64,000 bases of DNA from UBA1240 sp045599185 (GCA_045599185.1 JAZRVO010000033.1:18333-82332), one strand, 5' to 3'. Counted from the stretch's first letter, positions 1-9,020 are shown. Notes: generated by a model from the sequence alone, not told the origin. Made by a program: numbers and translations.

Positions 1-843
1 TGATTCACCCATTGCCCACTGACCGTCAATGTACATAAGATATTTACCGTTAGCAAAGTTTGATTTACCTGTACCATCGTCAACGAGAACAGCATCTTTA
101 GACATAACACCGTCTTTTACCCACTGAGCAAGAACGTCAAGAGCAGCAACTGCACCAGCGTCTGTCCATTTAACTTTTCCCTGAACAGCTTTTTCTACCC
201 ATTTAAGGTCGCCAGTTGTACGTGGAAGGATACCAGACATTACGCAAGAACCCCAAACCCAACCGTCTGCACCGTGTGTAGACATGCATTCAACGCCAGC
301 AGCCTTACATTTGGCAGCAAGTTCTACCAGTTCTTTGTATGTTGTAGGAAGTTTTCCGCCGTTGATTTTGTTCAAAAGTGGCATGTTAACAGCTACAACT
401 GTACAGTAGTTAGATGCACCAAGAGGCAAATACGGACGGTTTCCGTTTCCGAAGAAATCAGGGATTGATGCAACATCAATGTTAGCTGGGAAATATTTTG
501 TGTTATCTACCTGAACACCAGCTTCCTGCCAAGATGCACCCCAACGAGCATCTGCACCCATGTATGCAATATCCGGAACGTCACCAGCAGCTAGGCGGGC
601 AACTACTTTCTGATGGTATGCTTCATCATAGAGAAGTTCTGTATCAAGAACGATGTCTGGGTTTTCTTCCATAAATTCTTCACAAACACGTTTGAATGTC
701 TGACCTTCTGCGTTTGCGTTGTCGCCATAACCCATAATCTTAAGAACAACTTTTCCGTTTGACTTTTCAGATCCACCGTTAGCGAACACTGAAAGTGCCA
801 TTGTTGCGGCCATAGCAACTGCTACGATTTTTTTGATTTTCAT
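1..843 (-). CDS. Sugar ABC transporter substrate-binding protein (partial, C-terminus outside window)
   Basis: The reading frame runs from an ATG at 843 to the window edge, so about 281 N-terminal residues are visible. A Shine-Dalgarno GGAGG lies about 6 nt upstream of the ATG. The N-terminus (MKIKKIVAVAMAATMALSVF then Ala-Asn-Gly-Gly) is a typical signal peptide with an SVFA cleavage site and no lipobox cysteine, so the protein is probably periplasmic or secreted. The mature part has the family 1 solute-binding layout: VVLKIMGYGDN strand, EFMEENPDIVLD, then RLAAGDVPDIAYMG, the hallmark that follows the first lobe. Proximity to the arabinose operon and a LacI-type palindrome upstream suggest a pentose or related sugar ligand, but the substrate cannot be read from sequence. 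Permease genes would be expected beyond position 1. Confidence 0.85.
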   Translation of the reverse strand, partial: MKIKKIVAVAMAATMALSVFANGGSEKSNGKVVLKIMGYGDNANAEGQTFKRVCEEFMEENPDIVLDTELLYDEAYHQKVVARLAAGDVPDIAYMGADARWGASWQEAGVQVDNTKYFPANIDVASIPDFFGNGNRPYLPLGASNYCTVVAVNMPLLNKINGGKLPTTYKELVELAAKCKAAGVECMSTHGADGWVWGSCVMSGILPRTTGDLKWVEKAVQGKVKWTDAGAVAALDVLAQWVKDGVMSKDAVLVDDGTGKSNFANGKYLMYIDGQWAMGES

Positions 844-876
844 GCATTCCTCCAATAGAATACTTTTAGATAAATA

Positions 877-896
877 CCTTTTAATCGCTTAAAAGG
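877..896. promoter_or_regulatory. LacI-type palindromic operator candidate
   Basis: A perfect inverted repeat with 8-bp arms (CCTTTTAA / TTAAAAGG) around TCGC lies 34-53 bp upstream of the sugar-binding protein start. Its centre AATCGCTT fits the AANCGNTT core of LacI-family operators. The rest of 844-1005 is A+T-rich upstream region with no gene. Confidence 0.45.
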
Positions 897-1005
897 TTAA
901 GTTGATTGTTTCTCTCAACCAACTTGTTGATAGGTTACCATCACTTTTTATTTCTGTAAAGAATTATTTTGTAAAATAATTTATTTTTTTTACAAAATGA
1001 ATAGT

Positions 1006-1190
1006 CCGAATGTTGAGCTTATGTGAAATGTCCCCAAATCAGCCTTTCGACAGTCCCTGACACGAAAAAAACTTGTGCATTCGCACGGCGTATTTTTTTT
1101 TCGTGTCCGTGCCTGTCTGCAGCTGTTTTTATCACAATTAAATTAATAAATGTCTTTTGGCCTTTTATAGAAAACTTGAAATTGAACCTA
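1006..1190 (-). repeat. Dispersed long-hairpin repeat, copy A
   Basis: On the minus strand this reads as: AATTTCAAGTTTT, TATAAAAGGCCAAAAGACAT, ATTGTGATAAAAACAGC, GCAGACAGGCACGGACACGA followed by an A-run, then GCACAAG, a T-run, CGTGTCAGGGACTGTCGAAA, GGCTG and GGGGACATTTCACATAA. The same order of words occurs at 52823-52989, 53712-53884 and 61904-62159 (plus orientation). The inner arms (CAGC..GACAG..GACACGAAAAAAA and TTTTTTTCGTGTC..CTGTC..GGCTG) can pair into a long imperfect hairpin. Small ORFs on both strands here are by-products of the palindrome. This copy fills most of the gene-free stretch 844-1308. Confidence 0.75.
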
Positions 1191-1308
1191 ATAAAAAAAA
1201 CAAGTTGTTTGATTTTTTCTTCTTGTAAATTGAAGCAAAAATCAAACAACTTGTTTTCTATTTAATAAGCTGATATTATTAATGAAATTCTTTTTCTATT
1301 ATATGTCT

Positions 1309-2253
1309 ATGAAAAATGTACTCGTAATTGGTTCTTTTGGTTTTATTGGTTCTCATCTTATTACTTTTCTTCAGAAAAAAAATATAATTTTAAAAGAACC
1401 GATTTATAATATTTTTGCTTGTGACATCATCCCGTATGAAAAAACAGTACAGCAAATCAAAAAAGACCATTATTTTCAAATATATGACACTAACCATCCA
1501 ACGTATGAGGAATTCTTTCTGACAGTTCATTTTGATGCTGTAATAAACTGCAGCGGAGCAGCTAGTGTTCCTCTTTCTTTTGAATCTCCATTGGTCGATT
1601 TTAACCTAAATACTGTAAACGTAATCAGAATATTGGAGGCTATCCGTTTACATTCAAAAGAAACTTTATTTATTAATTTTTCAAGTGCAGGTGTTTATGG
1701 AAATCCCCAAAAGTTACCCATTACAGAAAATGAACCGATAAAACCAGTTTCGCCATATGGATTTCATAAAATGCATGCAGAAAACATTTGTGCTGAATAT
1801 TCGCAACTGTTTGGCTTAAAAACTATCAGTTTAAGAGTGTTTTCTGCTTATGGTGAGGGTCTGAGAAAACAAATTTTTTGGGATATCGTTCAGAAAGCTT
1901 TACATGATGAAACAATACAGCTATTTGGGACCGGAGATGAAACTCGAGATTTTATCCACGTGCAAGATATTTGTGCCATAGTAGGAATAATACTAGATAC
2001 AAAAAAAACATTACCCAGTGTATTGAATGTCGCGAATGGTTTCCAAATTTCAATTAGAACTGTCACAGAAATTGTATGCAGCGAATTACAATGTCAAAAA
2101 CCAATTATTTTTTCTCAACGCAATAGAACCGGCGACCCGGTAAATTGGGAAGCTGACATATCATTGCTCAGTCAATTTGGTTACAAACAATCAATCACCT
2201 TTCAAGACGGCGTAAGTTCATATGTTAGCTGGGCAAAAGAGGTTTCAAAGTGA
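1309..2253 (+). CDS. NAD-dependent epimerase/dehydratase (extended SDR family)
   Basis: A 314-aa protein counting from the ATG at 1309 (MKNVLVIGSFGFIGSHL); in-frame ATGs at 1282 and 1303 would add short tails not expected for the family. The Rossmann GxxGxxG appears as GSFGFIG, followed by the conserved strand ending CD, the SSAGVYG segment and the catalytic Y-x3-K in SPYGFHKMHAE. The RVFSAYGEGLRKQ and GDETRDFIHVQDIC segments are those of UDP-glucose/galactose 4-epimerase-like or GDP-sugar-modifying enzymes. It acts in the cytoplasm on a nucleotide sugar; the precise substrate is not readable. It overlaps the downstream glycosyltransferase start (GTGA) and is visibly A+T-rich, so the pair is probably an acquired surface-glycan unit. 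Confidence 0.85.
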   Translation: MKNVLVIGSFGFIGSHLITFLQKKNIILKEPIYNIFACDIIPYEKTVQQIKKDHYFQIYDTNHPTYEEFFLTVHFDAVINCSGAASVPLSFESPLVDFNLNTVNVIRILEAIRLHSKETLFINFSSAGVYGNPQKLPITENEPIKPVSPYGFHKMHAENICAEYSQLFGLKTISLRVFSAYGEGLRKQIFWDIVQKALHDETIQLFGTGDETRDFIHVQDICAIVGIILDTKKTLPSVLNVANGFQISIRTVTEIVCSELQCQKPIIFSQRNRTGDPVNWEADISLLSQFGYKQSITFQDGVSSYVSWAKEVSK

Positions 2254-3425
2254 AAAATACAATTTCAGTTTTTTTTCCAGAAAGTGTTTCTCAGAGTTGG
2301 CTAGGTGGACTTAATTACTATAATAACCTATTCATTGCACTTAAAACATTAAACCAAACAAGTTCACCTGCTGTTATTCCATATATTCTACAGCCAGATA
2401 ATGCAGGTTCTGTTTTACTTTCTAGCGCCAAAACATTAAAAATAAATAAAACGCCTTGGTACTATTTCTATAAAAAAATACTGTGCCCAGTATTAAAAAG
2501 ACAGTTCGATATTCGCCTATATGTATTAAAAAGCAACAAATTTATTGATGTAGTTTCTCATGCAGATGTAATCTGTGACAAACCTTTGATTTATTGGATT
2601 GCTGATTTTCAGCATAAACATCTTCCACAAATGTTTACAAAAGAACAACTTGAAGAGCGAGAAAAAAACAACCGTATGGCAGTTGAAGCAGCACGAATAG
2701 TAATACTAAGCAGTAATGATGCATTAAATGACTTTAAACAGTATTATCCTGAGTATGCAAACAAGGGACGTGTTCTGCATTTTACCGCCATTCCAGAAAA
2801 AGATATTTACAAAAAAACAGAATCACTACGGACAGATATCACACAAAAATTTAATTTACCGTACAAATATTTTTATTGTCCAAATCAATTCTGGAAGCAC
2901 AAAAATCATAAAACACTTTTTGAGGCTGTAGCAATACTTAAGAAACGTGGAATTTTTATAAACCTCATTTGTAGTGGAAATACGAATGATATCAGAAATC
3001 CAACTTATTTCACGGAATTACAGCAATTTATAGAACAGAATGATTTAACAGCATCAATAAAAATACTGGGAATTATAGATCGTTTGGAATTATTTTACCT
3101 TATGCGTAACTGTATAGCTATTATAAACCCTTCTCTTTTTGAAGGTTGGTCTTCTACTGTAGAAGAAGCTAAAAGTATAGGAAAAAATTGTATTTTATCT
3201 AACCTAAAAGTTCATCAAGAACAAAATCCTGCAGAAAGCGTATATTTTAATCCTTCCAATGCAGAAGAATTGGCAAATATTCTTGAAAAACAATGGGAAA
3301 CAGGAGTCAGTACTCCAAATGAGATTCTCGAAGAAGAAGCTAGAACTCAATTGCCTGAACGCATCAGAGAATTTGGGGAATCATATCGTCAGATACTTTT
3401 TGAAACATTGAATATTAGTGAGTGA
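2250..3425 (+). CDS. Glycosyltransferase, family 4 (GT-B fold)
   Basis: A 391-aa protein starting at a GTG that overlaps the stop of the epimerase gene. The C-terminal half carries the GT4 signature: YFYCPNQFWKHKNHKTLFEA (sugar-nucleotide-domain start), KILGIIDRLELFYLMRNC and the donor-binding EX7E region FEGWSSTVEEAKSIG. The N-terminal half (GGLNYYNNLF at residues ~19-28) is the acceptor domain. No signal peptide or transmembrane segment is evident, so it is a cytoplasmic or membrane-associated enzyme that probably builds a polysaccharide or glycolipid with the epimerase next door. Composition is A+T-rich like its partner. Acceptor and donor are unknown. Confidence 0.85.
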   Translation: MKNTISVFFPESVSQSWLGGLNYYNNLFIALKTLNQTSSPAVIPYILQPDNAGSVLLSSAKTLKINKTPWYYFYKKILCPVLKRQFDIRLYVLKSNKFIDVVSHADVICDKPLIYWIADFQHKHLPQMFTKEQLEEREKNNRMAVEAARIVILSSNDALNDFKQYYPEYANKGRVLHFTAIPEKDIYKKTESLRTDITQKFNLPYKYFYCPNQFWKHKNHKTLFEAVAILKKRGIFINLICSGNTNDIRNPTYFTELQQFIEQNDLTASIKILGIIDRLELFYLMRNCIAIINPSLFEGWSSTVEEAKSIGKNCILSNLKVHQEQNPAESVYFNPSNAEELANILEKQWETGVSTPNEILEEEARTQLPERIREFGESYRQILFETLNISE

Positions 3426-3506
3426 TGCTAACTATATATACTTAAAAATCAAAAAATCAGGAAAATTCATTTCCAGACAGAAATTCCTCTTATATAAATT
3501 GAAAAA

Positions 3507-3545
3507 TAAAAAAGCCCGGCTGAACGGAAACATTCAACCGGGTTT
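3507..3545 (-). terminator. Intrinsic terminator of the arabinose operon
   Basis: The stem CCCGGCTGAA / TTCAACCGGG with an 8-nt loop is followed on the minus strand by a CTTTTTTATTTTT tract, directly after the araD stop. It may also serve the converging plus-strand glycosyltransferase, although the T-run on that side is weaker. Confidence 0.85.
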
Positions 3546-3570
3546 GCAAACTAGCTGCTTTTAAGCCGTT

Positions 3571-4350
3571 TTAGTTTTGCCCGTAATAAGCATTTTTGCC
3601 ATGCTTGCGCTGGTAATGCTTGTCTACAATGTAGTCTACCAGCTGGGCTGCGTCAGGGTTTACCTGCAATGTTACAAAAGCCATGCGGGCAACTTCTTCC
3701 AAAACCGCTGCATTGTAAACCGACTTGTGTGCACTTTCGCCCCAGGTAAACGGTCCGTGGCCGCATACCAGCACCATCGGGTTTTCGTGGGGAACAAGCT
3801 TAAAGCCTTCGCGTTCCTGCAAATTTCCGCACAATTCTAAAAACTTCTTGGGCGGATTTTTGAAACTTTCAACGATAAGTTTACCGGTTTCAAGTTCGTA
3901 ATCGGCAGCAACGGCTTCTTTGCTAAGCAGTTCGGTGCAAAGAACAGGGTTTGCAGAATGATCTGCGTGGGTTGTGCCAAACAAAGGAACGCATTTACCG
4001 GCCTGCGCCCATGCTGTTGCGTGGGGCGAGTGAGTGTGGGTTATGCCTTTAATTTTTCCCTTGCTCGGGCCGCTCATTGCAAAAGAACGGTAAAGTTCAA
4101 GGTGGGTCGGCGTGTCAGAAGAAGGGCGCATTGTTCCTTCTACTTTGTTTCCGTCAAGGTCAAGAACAACAATGTCTTCAACCTTCAGTTCATCGTAGGC
4201 AACGCCAGAAGGTTTAATTGCAAAAACGCCTTTATCAGGGTCAAATGCCGAAACATTTCCCCACGTGTAAATTGCAAGGTTTCTTGCAGGAATTTCAAGA
4301 TTTGCTGCCCATGCTTCTTCTTTTAACTGTGCGTAAGGTGATTTACTCAT
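3571..4350 (-). CDS. araD: L-ribulose-5-phosphate 4-epimerase
   Basis: Class II aldolase/adducin-family enzyme, 259 aa, converting L-ribulose 5-phosphate to D-xylulose 5-phosphate, the last step of arabinose catabolism. The start is set at the ATG overlapping the araA stop (ATGA), with a GGAG 9 nt upstream; a TTG at 4365 in the same frame is less likely. Visible family features are NLAIYTWGNVSAFD (phosphate-binding Asn/Gly), the SSDTPTHLELYR segment, the zinc-binding HTHSPHATAWAQ and the FGTTHADH segment. It is slightly longer than the 231-aa E. coli enzyme. Last gene of lacI-araB-araA-araD; a strong terminator follows. Confidence 0.93.
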   Translation of the reverse strand: MSKSPYAQLKEEAWAANLEIPARNLAIYTWGNVSAFDPDKGVFAIKPSGVAYDELKVEDIVVLDLDGNKVEGTMRPSSDTPTHLELYRSFAMSGPSKGKIKGITHTHSPHATAWAQAGKCVPLFGTTHADHSANPVLCTELLSKEAVAADYELETGKLIVESFKNPPKKFLELCGNLQEREGFKLVPHENPMVLVCGHGPFTWGESAHKSVYNAAVLEEVARMAFVTLQVNPDAAQLVDYIVDKHYQRKHGKNAYYGQN

Positions 4351-5861
4351 TTTTTCATGCTCCAATAAGCTTCGTTCCAGCGCAATTCGTTGCGGAATGC
4401 AGGAATTGTCGTGCCTTCGCCAATATGAACCAGTTCAATACCGGTAATTTCTGCAAAATCGCGCAGATATTCAATGTCAAGCAGGTTTGTGTATGCAGTA
4501 TGGTGACCGCCGCCTGCCAAAATCCATGCTTCGCTTGAAGTGATAAAATCCGGAAGAGGCTTCCACAATACGCGTGCAACCGGCAGTTTTTCAAAATTTT
4601 CCGGCGGCGTAATGGTTTCCAAATCGTTTGCAACAATGCGCAAACGGTCGCCCATGTCCACAATTGAACAAACCATCGATTTTCCTTCCTTGCCGTTGAA
4701 AACCATGCGTGCAGGATCCTGCTTTCCGCCGATTCCTAGCGGATGAACTTCAATTGTAGGCTTGTCTGCGGCAACGGTTGGACAAACTTCAAGCATGTGT
4801 GCGCCAAGGTTAAGCATGTTGCCCGGTTCAAGGTTGTAAGTGTAATCTTCCATAAAAGAAACACCCTTGCCGTTGCCGGTCATGCCGTTGGCCATAATTT
4901 TAAGAACGCGCACCATTGCGGCTGTTTTCCAGTCGCCTTCACCGGCAAAACCAATGCCTTCTTCCATAAGGCGCTGGCATGCAAGACCCGGCAGCTGCTT
5001 CATGCCCCAAAGGTCCTGAAAGTTTGTGGTAAATGCAGAAGCACCAGTCATTTTAAGGAACTTGCGGAGGCCAAGTTCAATGCGTGCCTGTTCACGAATG
5101 TGTGCCTTTGTGTAGGCCGGGTCTTTACCCCATACAATATTGTATTTTGATTCGTAAACTTTCATCAGTTCATCAATTGCAGGCGTTTTTACCTTGCGCA
5201 TGCATGCAATCAAATCACCAATTCCGTAATAAGGCACGTTCCAGCCAAGCTTCATCATTGCTTCAACTTTATCGCCGCAGGTAACGGCAACGTCGCGCAT
5301 GTTGTCGCCCAAACGTGCAATTACCATGTTCTTGCATTCTGTAGCGGCAACGGCTGCACGCATCCATACGGAAATGCGGTTGCGTGTGCTTTCGTGAGAC
5401 CAGTGACCGGCAATTACCTTGCGCTTAATGTCCATGCGGGCAGTAATGTAACCAAACTCCCGGTCGCCGTGGGCACTCTGGTTAAGGTTCATAAAATTCA
5501 TATCCATTGTTGAATAAGGAATTTTTTCGTTGAACTGAGTGTTAAGCTGAAGCATCGGCTTGGTTAAAGTGTTCAAACCGCGAATCCACATTTTTGCCGG
5601 GCTGAAAGTGTGCATCCAGCAGATAATTCCGGCACATTTTTCGCTTGCATTTGCCTTTTGAATCGTTGCCGTAATTGAATCAGAATCAAGCAAGGTTGGT
5701 TTCCATACCAGTTTGTATGCAAGTTTTTTATTGTCAGTCGGGTAGTTCAGGCTGTTTACAATTTTTTTAGAATCTTCAGCAACCTGCTTAAGTGTTTCTC
5801 TTCCGTATAAATCCTGGCTTCCAGTCAAAAACCAGAACTCATAATCATTCAAATCTCTCAT
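4347..5861 (-). CDS. araA: L-arabinose isomerase
   Basis: A 504-aa protein (E. coli AraA is 500 aa) that interconverts L-arabinose and L-ribulose in the cytoplasm. The N-terminal FWFLTGSQDLYGRETLKQV is the AraA signature. The catalytic-metal region is recognisable in EGDWKTAAMVRVLKIM, FMEDYTYNLEPG (metal ligands) and the C-terminal GGGHHTAYT (ligand His). An AAGGAAAA ribosome-binding site precedes the ATG at 5861. It overlaps araD by 4 nt and follows araB by 84 nt, which contains a small hairpin. Confidence 0.95.
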   Translation of the reverse strand: MRDLNDYEFWFLTGSQDLYGRETLKQVAEDSKKIVNSLNYPTDNKKLAYKLVWKPTLLDSDSITATIQKANASEKCAGIICWMHTFSPAKMWIRGLNTLTKPMLQLNTQFNEKIPYSTMDMNFMNLNQSAHGDREFGYITARMDIKRKVIAGHWSHESTRNRISVWMRAAVAATECKNMVIARLGDNMRDVAVTCGDKVEAMMKLGWNVPYYGIGDLIACMRKVKTPAIDELMKVYESKYNIVWGKDPAYTKAHIREQARIELGLRKFLKMTGASAFTTNFQDLWGMKQLPGLACQRLMEEGIGFAGEGDWKTAAMVRVLKIMANGMTGNGKGVSFMEDYTYNLEPGNMLNLGAHMLEVCPTVAADKPTIEVHPLGIGGKQDPARMVFNGKEGKSMVCSIVDMGDRLRIVANDLETITPPENFEKLPVARVLWKPLPDFITSSEAWILAGGGHHTAYTNLLDIEYLRDFAEITGIELVHIGEGTTIPAFRNELRWNEAYWSMKK

Positions 5862-5903
5862 AAATTTTCCTTTTTGTATTAGCTATGTTGAAATGTGTGT
5901 AAA

Positions 5904-5935
5904 CCGGTGCCCGGTTTTTTTATGGCAGGCACCGG
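5904..5935. other. Hairpin in the araB-araA spacer
   Basis: CCGGTGCC and GGCACCGG form an 8-bp perfect stem with a 16-nt loop between araB and araA. The T-run lies in the loop, not after the stem, so it looks like an RNA-processing or stability hairpin rather than a terminator. Confidence 0.4.
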
Positions 5936-5945
5936 CTAAAAGTTT

Positions 5946-7550
5946 TCAGTCAATTGCAGCAATTGCGGCTTTTTCAACAGCCAGACCTTTGGTGTATGAG
6001 GCAAAAAACTTGTTGAATCCTTCAATGTCTTCTTTTGTTGCTTCAACCGTAGAACTTGCACTGCTGGCAAAAACTTCGGCGGCAAGATAGTCGCCCAGAC
6101 TGCGGCCGCTGCCTTTTACAAGGTAGGCAGCCAGCAAAGCCATGCCCCACGGGCCGCCTTCACCGGCAGTAGAAAGTGCAGAAATTGGCGTGTGCATTGC
6201 TGCGGCCATTGCCATCAAACCGGCTTCTGCCTTAAAGAATCCGCCGTGTCCTGTCAAACGGTCAATCTTTACTTTTTCCGCATCAAACAGAATGTCCATA
6301 CCTGTACGCAGTGCACCCAATGCGGTAAAAAGCTGGGCACGCATAAAGTTAGGCAAGTTAAAGCTTGCATTCTGTGCGCGTACAAAAAGCGGGCGGCCTT
6401 CGTTAATTTCGGTCATCGATTCACCTGAAATGTAGTTGAATGGCAAAAGTCCGCCGCAGTCTTTATCGCCTTTTAATGCAGCACCAAGCAAGGCATCGTA
6501 CAAGGCCGGTTTTGCAACTTTAAATCCGCAGGCTTCAATTGCCTGTGCAAAAAGCTTAATCCATGCGTCATAATCGCCGGTACAGTTGTTGGCGTGTGCC
6601 ATTGCCGTCAAATAACCGTCCGGTGTAGTAACAAGGTCAATTTTTCCGCTGTAGGCTTTGCTAAGGTCTTTTTCAAGAACAACCATTGCAAATACGCTTG
6701 TTCCGGCAGAAACGTTACCTGTGCGCGGTGCTACGCTGTTAGTTGCAACCATACCTGTTCCGGCATCACCTTCCGGCGGTGCAAGCGGTACGCCGGCAAG
6801 CAAATCGCCGTCTTTGTCCAAAAGTTTTGCACCGGCAGCGGTTAACGTACCGGCCTGTGTGCCTGCACAGATTGCCTTTGGCATAAGGTCTAAAAGCTTG
6901 CAGTTCAAGCCTTTTTTTGAAATCAATTCGTCAAACTGGGCAACCATTTTCTGGTTGTAGTTTTTGGTAGCAATGTCAATTGGGAACATGCCTGAAGCAT
7001 CGCCAACGCCCAGCACTTTTTCGCCGCTAAGCTGCCAGTGAACGTATCCGGCAAGGGTTGTAAAGAACGCTACGTCTTTTACGTGAGGTTCGTTGTTTAA
7101 AACAGCCTGATAAAAGTGAGAAATGCTCCAGCGTTCTGGAATTGGATAATTGAAAAGAGCAGACAATTCTGCTGAAGCCTGACCGGTGATGGTATTGCGC
7201 CATGTGCGGAAAGGAACCAGAAGCCTGTCATTTTTGTCAAAAGCAAGATATCCGTGCATCATGGCACTTACGCCAAATGCGGCAAGTTTTGTTAATGTTA
7301 CGCCGTATTTTGCCTTTACGTCTTTTTTCATTTCTGCGTAACAGGTAGAAAGCCCGGTATGAATTTCATCAAGTGAATAAGTCCAGATACCGTTATCAAG
7401 AGTATTTTCCCAGTCGAAAGCCCCACTTGCAACTGGTGCGTTTGTAGAATCGATTAAAACTGCCTTAATGCGGGTTGAACCAAATTCAATGCCCAGAACT
7501 GCACTACCCGATTCTATTTCAGATGCTATCCTTTTTTTATCATCTGCCAT
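5946..7550 (-). CDS. araB: Ribulokinase, FGGY family (Bacteroides-type)
   Basis: A 534-aa kinase phosphorylating L-ribulose to L-ribulose 5-phosphate. The start is the ATG at 7550 (MADDKKRIAS), preceded at 8 nt by GGAGG; the frame extends upstream without a better signal. It shows the FGGY actin-like fold: ATP-binding VLGIEFGSTRIKAVLID near residue 19, a central GDAGTGMVATNSVAPRTGN and TSVFAMV, and the C-terminal RLTGHGGFFKAEAGL plus STAGEGGPWGMALLAAYL. This pattern matches the divergent ribulokinase group found beside araA/araD in Bacteroides rather than E. coli AraB. It sits between the LacI regulator and araA in one operon. Confidence 0.88.
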   Translation of the reverse strand: MADDKKRIASEIESGSAVLGIEFGSTRIKAVLIDSTNAPVASGAFDWENTLDNGIWTYSLDEIHTGLSTCYAEMKKDVKAKYGVTLTKLAAFGVSAMMHGYLAFDKNDRLLVPFRTWRNTITGQASAELSALFNYPIPERWSISHFYQAVLNNEPHVKDVAFFTTLAGYVHWQLSGEKVLGVGDASGMFPIDIATKNYNQKMVAQFDELISKKGLNCKLLDLMPKAICAGTQAGTLTAAGAKLLDKDGDLLAGVPLAPPEGDAGTGMVATNSVAPRTGNVSAGTSVFAMVVLEKDLSKAYSGKIDLVTTPDGYLTAMAHANNCTGDYDAWIKLFAQAIEACGFKVAKPALYDALLGAALKGDKDCGGLLPFNYISGESMTEINEGRPLFVRAQNASFNLPNFMRAQLFTALGALRTGMDILFDAEKVKIDRLTGHGGFFKAEAGLMAMAAAMHTPISALSTAGEGGPWGMALLAAYLVKGSGRSLGDYLAAEVFASSASSTVEATKEDIEGFNKFFASYTKGLAVEKAAIAAID

Positions 7551-7644
7551 TTTGTTTTCCTCCATAAAATATGCATCATAAGAATTACTGTTTTCAGGAA
7601 TTCTTCGTTTTATGTTCAATTTTAAGTTTGCAAGTTTGTGGCGG

Positions 7645-8667
7645 CTAGTTTAAGGCCATCGCGTGTTCCTTAAAGAACACGTCTACAGGTATTTCCGTGT
7701 TTTCCGCCTGCTGCTGCAAAATCTGCTTGCGGTAAAGGGTTTGAATAACCGAATAGCCCTGCTGCTGCGGCCGCTGTGCAAGCAGACAGTCAATTTTTCC
7801 GGCAACCAGCGCCTGCCTGTTTTCAGGTATCATGTCGTAACCGATAAGCGCAATCTGGTCTTTAAGGCCGCGGTTTTTCAAATATTCGCCTACGTAATGC
7901 ACGGCATCGTTTACAACAAACACGCCGCCAATATTCGGTTTTGCAGAAAAATAATCGTCCAGCGCGCGGTCAAAATCTTTCTGCACGGAATTGCCGTTAA
8001 AAACGAATTCTTCGCTTAATGCGTCGCCGTTTTCAAGAAAATAGGCGTTAAAACCGCGGCTTCGTTCCCGGCTGTTGTAGGCGGCGGTATATGTCATGAA
8101 AACCATGTATCTGTTTGTTTGCGGCGCAAGCATCTGCATAATTCTTCCGGCTATAAGGCCGCCCCTGAACGGGTTTTGCGCAACAATGGCCTGGGGGCTG
8201 GTTTGCGGCAAAGGTGAATCTACAAAAGCATAGGGAACCATGTCCGGCTCTGCCAGAAGCTTGTGGCAGTCTTCGTCCATAACCGGGGCAATAACCATCA
8301 TGTCAACATTCTGGCTTAAAAGTTTTTTGCCAGCTTCAAAGCATGAACCTTTTACGGAACGGTCAAATTCTTCCAGCGCAACGTAAACAGAAAAAGGCGA
8401 AAGTTCTTTTTCAGCCTCGGTAATGCCTTCGTAGCACTGCCGCCAGTAACCGCTTTCCGATTCCAGATTTGGCAAAAGCACGCCTATTACAAAATTGCGG
8501 TTAAGTTTTAAATGGCGCGCAATGGGATTGGGCTGATACCCATATTCTGCAATAACGGCGTTTATTCTTTCTGCGGTTTCTGGAGCTACCCTGCCACGGT
8601 TGTGTATAACCCTGTCAACCGTACCAATGGAAACACCGGCTTTCTGCGCAATTTCTGTAATAGTCAT
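7645..8667 (-). CDS. LacI-family transcriptional regulator of the arabinose operon
   Basis: A 340-aa protein. Residues 2-50 form the LacI helix-turn-helix (TITEIAQKAGVSIGTVDRVI, then hinge helix NPIARHLK), and the rest is a periplasmic-binding-protein-like sensor domain (VIGVLLPN, DYFSAKPNIGGVFVVNDAVH, LIGYDMIPENR). GTVDRV instead of the usual STVSRV places it in a LacI subgroup seen with pentose genes. It is the first gene of lacI-araB-araA-araD and so probably represses its own operon and perhaps the adjacent sugar-binding protein gene, with arabinose or a phosphorylated derivative as inducer (inference from context). Confidence 0.88.
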   Translation of the reverse strand: MTITEIAQKAGVSIGTVDRVIHNRGRVAPETAERINAVIAEYGYQPNPIARHLKLNRNFVIGVLLPNLESESGYWRQCYEGITEAEKELSPFSVYVALEEFDRSVKGSCFEAGKKLLSQNVDMMVIAPVMDEDCHKLLAEPDMVPYAFVDSPLPQTSPQAIVAQNPFRGGLIAGRIMQMLAPQTNRYMVFMTYTAAYNSRERSRGFNAYFLENGDALSEEFVFNGNSVQKDFDRALDDYFSAKPNIGGVFVVNDAVHYVGEYLKNRGLKDQIALIGYDMIPENRQALVAGKIDCLLAQRPQQQGYSVIQTLYRKQILQQQAENTEIPVDVFFKEHAMALN

Positions 8668-8696
8668 TTTTTTATCGCTTTATTCCAATGATGTTC

Positions 8697-8772
8697 GTAC
8701 ACACAAATAAATAAAAAAAATTATTTTATGTGTGTACGTTAACAATATAACACAGCACATTTTATACAGCAA
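8697..8772 (-). promoter_or_regulatory. Promoter and inverted-repeat operator of the arabinose operon
   Basis: On the minus strand TTGCTG (8772-8767), 16 bp, TTATAT (8750-8745) form a plausible promoter. Just downstream are two arms of an inverted repeat, TGTGTGTAC at 8729-8737 and GTACACACA at 8697-8705, separated by an A+T spacer, overlapping the expected start of transcription. This position suits repression by the LacI protein encoded immediately downstream. Apart from this and the hydrogenase terminator, the 389-bp gene-free stretch 8668-9056 shows only a small CTGCC/GGCAG hairpin near 8955. Confidence 0.5.
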
Positions 8773-8981
8773 GCAAAATCTTAAAGTTTCGTCATTTTTA
8801 ACATAAAATTTACCGAAAGTCCTGTTTTAGCCCCATTTATGCAAAGACGCATGTAAAAATAACCGGTTTTTTACTGCGGTTTTGCAGGCTTGTTTTATAA
8901 GCACGGCAAAACAGAAAGGCCGAATGACGAATTTTTATGAAATGTTCCAGAAACTGCCTTTTGGCAGCCTCTGCCGCAAAT

Positions 8982-9020
8982 AAAAAAGCCGCAGCTGACG
9001 TATTCATCAGTCTGCGGCTT
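8982..9020 (-). terminator. Intrinsic terminator after the hydrogenase gene
   Basis: GCCGCAG..CTGA / TCAG..CTGCGGC stem followed on the minus strand by CTTTTTTATTT, 37 nt past the hydrogenase stop. Confidence 0.85.

Noticed and set aside
1019..1265. Overlapping small ORFs on both strands
   Set aside because: They are created by the palindromic repeat copy A.
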